A stretch of 17,719 nt of DNA, taken from 2-01-FULL-33-17 sp964401705 (GTDB lineage Bacteria > Patescibacteriota > Minisyncoccia > Phycocordibacterales > UBA9973). Positions 15,319 through 17,719 of the stretch are shown piece after piece; position 1 is the stretch's first letter, and every line of letters begins with the position of its first letter. A model generated the notes under the pieces. It saw only the letters and a program-made list of their open reading frames with translations, did not search any database and was not told the origin of the DNA. The stretch spans positions 1 through 17,719 of the forward strand of contig CAYNZJ010000012.1 in assembly GCA_964401705.1 (NCBI GenBank). Direction: 5' to 3'. The translations under genes and the position numbers were made by a program.

Positions 15319-15864
15319 ATGAATATCAACGTTGAAAAATCTGAAATTGTAATAGATCCTTCTGAAAAAATCAAACCAGAAAAAAAGGAACGTAAAAAAC
15401 CAAATACATGTCCTCTAAAGTCAAGTACATTCTTTTTAACTATAAACACCAATTTTTGTACAGTAACATGTAGCGAACAAGAGTATAAAGAGTTCAAAAC
15501 TAAATTTGAGTTTTTAATGAATGATTTTTTGAAAAGACTTGATCAATTTATAATTTTCAAAACAAGCAAAATGGGATTAGGTTATGGATATTCATTAGAT
15601 GATCCAAAAGAAGTTCTTATAAAGCCAGATAGAATAGTAGAAAACCAAGTTGAATATGTTTTAGAAAATAGTCCAAATCGTAATCTATTACATAGTCATA
15701 GTATAATATTTCTTAAAAAAAGAGGAGTTGATACAAAATTAGACTTAGCAGCTATTAGAGAGCACTTTAAACAGCAAATTGGGCACCCAGTTTACTGTAA
15801 TTATCAACTTGAGAGCAAAAAAGGAAATTTGAAGGATTATCTTAAAAAATCGCCTCTTGATTAA
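15319..15864 (+). CDS. HUH-superfamily Rep-type endonuclease
   Basis: A 181-aa protein with the three motifs of HUH replication initiators in order: FFLTINTN (residues 38-45, motif I), LLHSHSII with H125 and H127 as the metal-binding HxH (motif II), and YLKK with Y174 as the likely nicking tyrosine and K177 (motif III). A basic KKERKKP stretch lies before the domain. There is no helicase domain behind it, unlike the Reps of circoviruses and parvoviruses; the length is that of the nuclease domain alone. It would nick origin DNA and start rolling-circle or rolling-hairpin replication. HUH proteins have been reported in mriyaviruses. It is encoded about 0.6 kb from the terminal repeat region, a likely origin. 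Its leader has a ten-T run. Confidence 0.72.
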   Translation: MNINVEKSEIVIDPSEKIKPEKKERKKPNTCPLKSSTFFLTINTNFCTVTCSEQEYKEFKTKFEFLMNDFLKRLDQFIIFKTSKMGLGYGYSLDDPKEVLIKPDRIVENQVEYVLENSPNRNLLHSHSIIFLKKRGVDTKLDLAAIREHFKQQIGHPVYCNYQLESKKGNLKDYLKKSPLD

Positions 15865-15867
15865 ATT

Positions 15868-15893
15868 CACAAGCATTTTTTTTTGCTTTTAAA
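15868..15893 (+). promoter_or_regulatory. Late-type promoter of tail-anchored protein
   Basis: TTCACAAGCA, a nine-T run, GCTTTTAAAATG. It has the same G-CT-TTAAAATG core as the leaders at 10786 and 12648. Confidence 0.5.
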
Positions 15894-16226
15894 ATGAACA
15901 TAAATCCAATAAGAATATATTCAAGTGATGAAGTGGGAATTGAAACGCAAACCCAACCGCAGATTCAGCCGCAAAATAATGAAGAAATAGAACTACCACC
16001 AATTGATAATAAATTACCTGATTTTGAGTCTGATTTGCAAGATTTAGGCGTGGAAGAAAAAGAGGAAGAGCAAGAGTGTGAAATGGCGGATCCGGATTGT
16101 AAAGTAGTTGAAAAGCGTTATACAAAATTATTTGGTGATCTAACTCAAAAAAAATCAAATAACACGAACAAATCTAATTATTTACTATGGATAGCAATGG
16201 GTATAAGTTTGGTTAAGTTTTTTTAA
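15894..16226 (+). CDS. Acidic tail-anchored membrane protein, 110 aa
   Basis: An N-terminal polar region with Q/P-rich stretches (about 16-30), then a strongly acidic middle (EEKEEEQECE, about 54-63), a short basic region, and a single C-terminal membrane helix (about residues 92-108, YLLWIAMGISLVKFF) ending at the stop. Typical of a tail-anchored protein whose charged part faces the cytosol or virion interior. It has a good T-run leader. No family recognised. Confidence 0.55.
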   Translation: MNINPIRIYSSDEVGIETQTQPQIQPQNNEEIELPPIDNKLPDFESDLQDLGVEEKEEEQECEMADPDCKVVEKRYTKLFGDLTQKKSNNTNKSNYLLWIAMGISLVKFF

Positions 16227-16234
16227 CAAATTAA

Positions 16235-16442
16235 ATGACTTATATCTTAGAAAAGCTATATAATGACAAGTATAAATTCAAAATAACTTTACCTTCTAAA
16301 AAGTCTTTAAGGTGATTCTAAGTATGAAGACTATACTTAGATATTTAGCCCGACGAGGACTGGTCAAAGAAAAATATTGAAGCTTGCTATTAATTATATT
16401 CAGAAAAAGTTCAACATAACTATAAAACAGATTAAGAAATGA
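16235..16442 (+). pseudogene. Decayed small gene of the DUF5754-like family
   Basis: A remnant of a conserved viral gene broken by several deletions. Frame 1 reads MTYILEKLYNDKYKFKITL and then SKKSLR (16235-16312) before a TGA. Another frame continues with DSKYEDYT (16314-16337), then a third with RYLA (16339-16350). A fourth gives DEDWSKKNIE (from 16352), and a fifth KLAINYIQKKF with NITIKQIKK and a stop at 16440-16442. In order these match the family layout known from large DNA viruses and phages: an N-terminal KYK..LP.KK, then (FG)D.KYEDYT, (Y.)RH-like, EDW, and a final SI..I..KF. The KYED and EDW blocks lie in different frames, so the gene is inactive. The family name is from memory. Confidence 0.6.
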
Positions 16443-16507
16443 TATTAATAGCCTTAATATTTTGGGTTTTATTTTGGATTCCAATCATTCCGCCAGGAAT
16501 ATGAGTT

Positions 16508-16576
16508 TTAGGCCGAAAATTAGGCCAAATACCGCATATTTTTCGATTTTATGATTTGGCGGCCTGAAACTGATAA
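16508..16576. repeat. Imperfect hairpin of AGGCC/ATTTGG arms
   Basis: TTTAGGCCGAAAATTAGGCC and AAAT on the left face ATTTGGCGGCCTGAAA on the right; the core arms AGGCCAAAT and ATTTGG(CG)GCCT pair except for a two-base bulge. The loop is about 30 nt. A possible Rep-nick or recombination structure, but unproven. Confidence 0.4.
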
Positions 16577-16584
16577 AGTAACGC

Positions 16585-16770
16585 ACATTAGGCCAGTTAC
16601 ATGGCTTCAAAACAGGGTGTACAGGCCATAGTAGCGCACTCAATTTTTTTTTTTGGGCTTAGCTATTACCACACAGCGGGGGTTTTGAGGGTCTAATCAC
16701 TCATATTAGGCCACTGACATGCCTTCAAAACATGGTGTAATGGTCATAATATGCTTCAAAATATAGTGTA
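16585..16770 (+). repeat. Imperfect direct repeats with TTAGGCC and CTTCAAAA
   Basis: Unit 1 (about 16585-16630) and unit 2 (about 16702-16747) share the order ATTAGGCCA, a variable part with ACATG.CTTCAAAACA, GGTGTA and then GGYCATA. A third, shortened unit (16751-16770) keeps ATGCTTCAAAATATAGTGTA. The period is about 117 bp between the first two. Confidence 0.6.
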
Positions 16771-16936
16771 CTTTTAGTTTTGAAAAAATCACTAATATTA
16801 TTGATTGAATTTGATTTTGAGGACATGTAACTCCTAATACTCCAAGAATCTGATAAACAGCCTTATATAAGGGGAATTCTTAAATTCTTGGACTAAAACA
16901 AGGTTTTTTGAGGGTAACTTTTTGAACAAAATCCTT

Positions 16937-16991
16937 TTTTCGTAGATTTTTAATTTTACCGTCGAAAATCGAGGAATCGAATATACTTCAT
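16937..16991 (+). repeat. Terminal repeat family, copy a
   Basis: TTCGTAGATTTTTAATTTTA, followed by CCGTCGAAAATCGAGGAATC. It matches the left arm of the inverted repeat at 17406-17470 with several differences, mainly in the second half. Confidence 0.7.
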
Positions 16992-17010
16992 GAAACTTAT
17001 AAAATCTATG

Positions 17011-17165
17011 AAATTCTATGAAATTTCATGAAAAACTAAAGTAAAATAGTTAGCCAAGATTTTTGAAAATATTTTGAAAGTTCTAAAGGTTTTATAATCA
17101 AAAATACTTCAAATTCTATGAAATTTCATGAAAAACTAAAGTAAAATAGTTAGCCAAGATTTTTG
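17011..17165 (+). repeat. Tandem direct repeat, 100-bp period
   Basis: The 55 bp at 17011-17065 recur exactly at 17111-17165, with 45 bp of different sequence between them. The second copy runs straight into the N gap, so more units may be missing. Confidence 0.9.
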
Positions 17166-17265
17166 NNNNNNNNNNNNNNNNNNNNNNNNNNNNNNNNNNN
17201 NNNNNNNNNNNNNNNNNNNNNNNNNNNNNNNNNNNNNNNNNNNNNNNNNNNNNNNNNNNNNNNNN
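17166..17265. other. Assembly gap of exactly 100 N
   Basis: One hundred Ns in a row, a common placeholder length. It begins at the end of the second tandem repeat unit, so the true size is unknown and probably reflects an unresolved repeat array. Confidence 0.95.
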
Positions 17266-17405
17266 AAAATATTTCATAGAATTTCGGACTAAAACTCATA
17301 AATTATTGAAATTATTGAATTTTCATAGAATTTCATGAAAAATCCTGCAAAAATACAAAATTATTGAATTTTCACAAAACTATTGATTTTTTTGCAAAAA
17401 TAAGA

Positions 17406-17585
17406 CTATTTTCGTAGATTTTTAATTTTACCGTAGAAAATCAAAGAATCGAAGAATCTTCATAAAACTAAAGATTTTAGCTCTTATAACCAAAAAAAAA
17501 TGATCTTTAAAAGCTATGGTTAGTTTTATGAAGATTCTTCGATTCTTTGATTTTCGACGGTAAAATTAAAAATCTACGAAAATAG
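17406..17585. repeat. 65-bp near-perfect inverted repeat with 50-nt loop
   Basis: The left arm (17406-17470) and right arm (17521-17585) are reverse complements with one mismatch (A versus C in the CCGTAG/CGACGG part). The 50-nt spacer (17471-17520) has no arm-like continuation. Could fold to a long cruciform or mark a head-to-head junction of two terminal repeats. Confidence 0.85.
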
Positions 17586-17688
17586 ACTTTTCTTCATAAA
17601 GTTGTGGATATTTTTCATGAAAATAATCCATTTTTTAGAGTACTATTTTTACCATAGTTTTTCATGAAATTTCATGAAATTTGAAGTA

Positions 17689-17719
17689 TTTATGAAGATT
17701 CTTCGATTCTTTGATTTTC
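17689..17719 (-). repeat. Terminal repeat family, partial copy at window edge
   Basis: The last 31 bases of the window are identical to 17525-17555 in the right arm of the inverted repeat, so another copy begins and runs out of the window. Confidence 0.85.

Larger units (their letters stand above)
16443..17719. other. Gene-free right end with repeats
   Basis: A 1.28-kb stretch with no credible gene: the frames are short and interrupted. It contains AGGCC-containing repeats, a tandem repeat with a gap, repeated palindromes and a large inverted repeat, listed separately. It could be a viral terminus and origin region, or flanking host repeat DNA joined to an integrated element. The base composition stays AT-rich. 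Confidence 0.7.

Noticed and set aside
15213..15497. Minus-strand frame of 94 aa across the Rep leader
   Set aside because: Overlaps the starts and ends of two better-supported plus-strand genes, including the Rep gene; no leader motif.
15889..16158. Minus-strand frame of 89 aa opposite the tail-anchored protein
   Set aside because: The repeated hydrophobic composition mirrors acidic and Gln codons of the plus-strand gene, which has a good promoter.
16296..16484. Minus-strand frame of 62 aa
   Set aside because: Lies over the pseudogene remnants read on the plus strand; no start context and no recognisable protein.
16443..17719. CRISPR array suspected from repeats with spacers
   Set aside because: Repeats differ in size and orientation, several are palindromic or inverted, spacings are irregular and there are no cas genes; the setting is eukaryotic viral.

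Overview
The window is AT-rich, densely packed and intronless. It reads as most of a small eukaryotic DNA virus or endogenous viral element of the polinton-like virus / virophage-like kind (double-jelly-roll capsid, FtsK/HerA packaging ATPase), probably from a microbial eukaryote. All three standard stop codons end genes, so the standard genetic code fits. No introns, rRNA or tRNA were seen. No protein-primed DNA polymerase, superfamily 3 helicase, integrase or recombinase, RNA polymerase or capsid protease was recognised. All family assignments come from reading motifs by eye; no database search was possible.

Left part (25-3338), virion genes: a two-helix membrane protein, a penton-like vertex protein, an unknown protein, the major capsid protein candidate, an amphipathic/membrane protein and a small helical protein. 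Centre-left (3456-5841): five tandem paralogous lysine-rich helical proteins of 132-155 aa, followed by a convergent 50-aa basic protein. Centre (5883-10785): the packaging ATPase, a C2H2 zinc-finger protein, a glycine-rich membrane protein, an acidic/helical protein and a 770-aa protein with an internal duplication. Centre-right (10904-13821): three fibre- or spike-like beta proteins interrupted by an overlapping pair of tiny genes. Right (13798-16226): a small unknown gene, a GIY-YIG nuclease with a zinc finger, a small helical protein, a HUH Rep-type endonuclease and a tail-anchored acidic protein. The coding part ends in a decayed pseudogene (16235-16442).

The last 1.28 kb (16443-17719) has no convincing gene. 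It holds direct repeats, a 65-bp near-perfect inverted repeat around a 50-nt loop, repeated 12-bp palindromes and a 100-N scaffold gap placed in a tandem repeat. This looks like a genome terminus or replication region, or flanking host repeat DNA. The left terminus is not in the window.

Many genes share an upstream pattern: a 6-11 nt T-run, usually ended by G, then a short spacer and TAAA(A)TG at the start codon. It resembles the late promoters of cytoplasmic large DNA viruses. Two other genes share a different element built on TTTTCGAATAAA. Together these suggest two temporal classes of transcription, possibly served by a viral (own or helper) transcription system. The likely scheme is HUH Rep-initiated replication, packaging by the ATPase into a capsid of double-jelly-roll and penton proteins with several fibres, and an accessory nuclease and zinc-finger proteins acting early.
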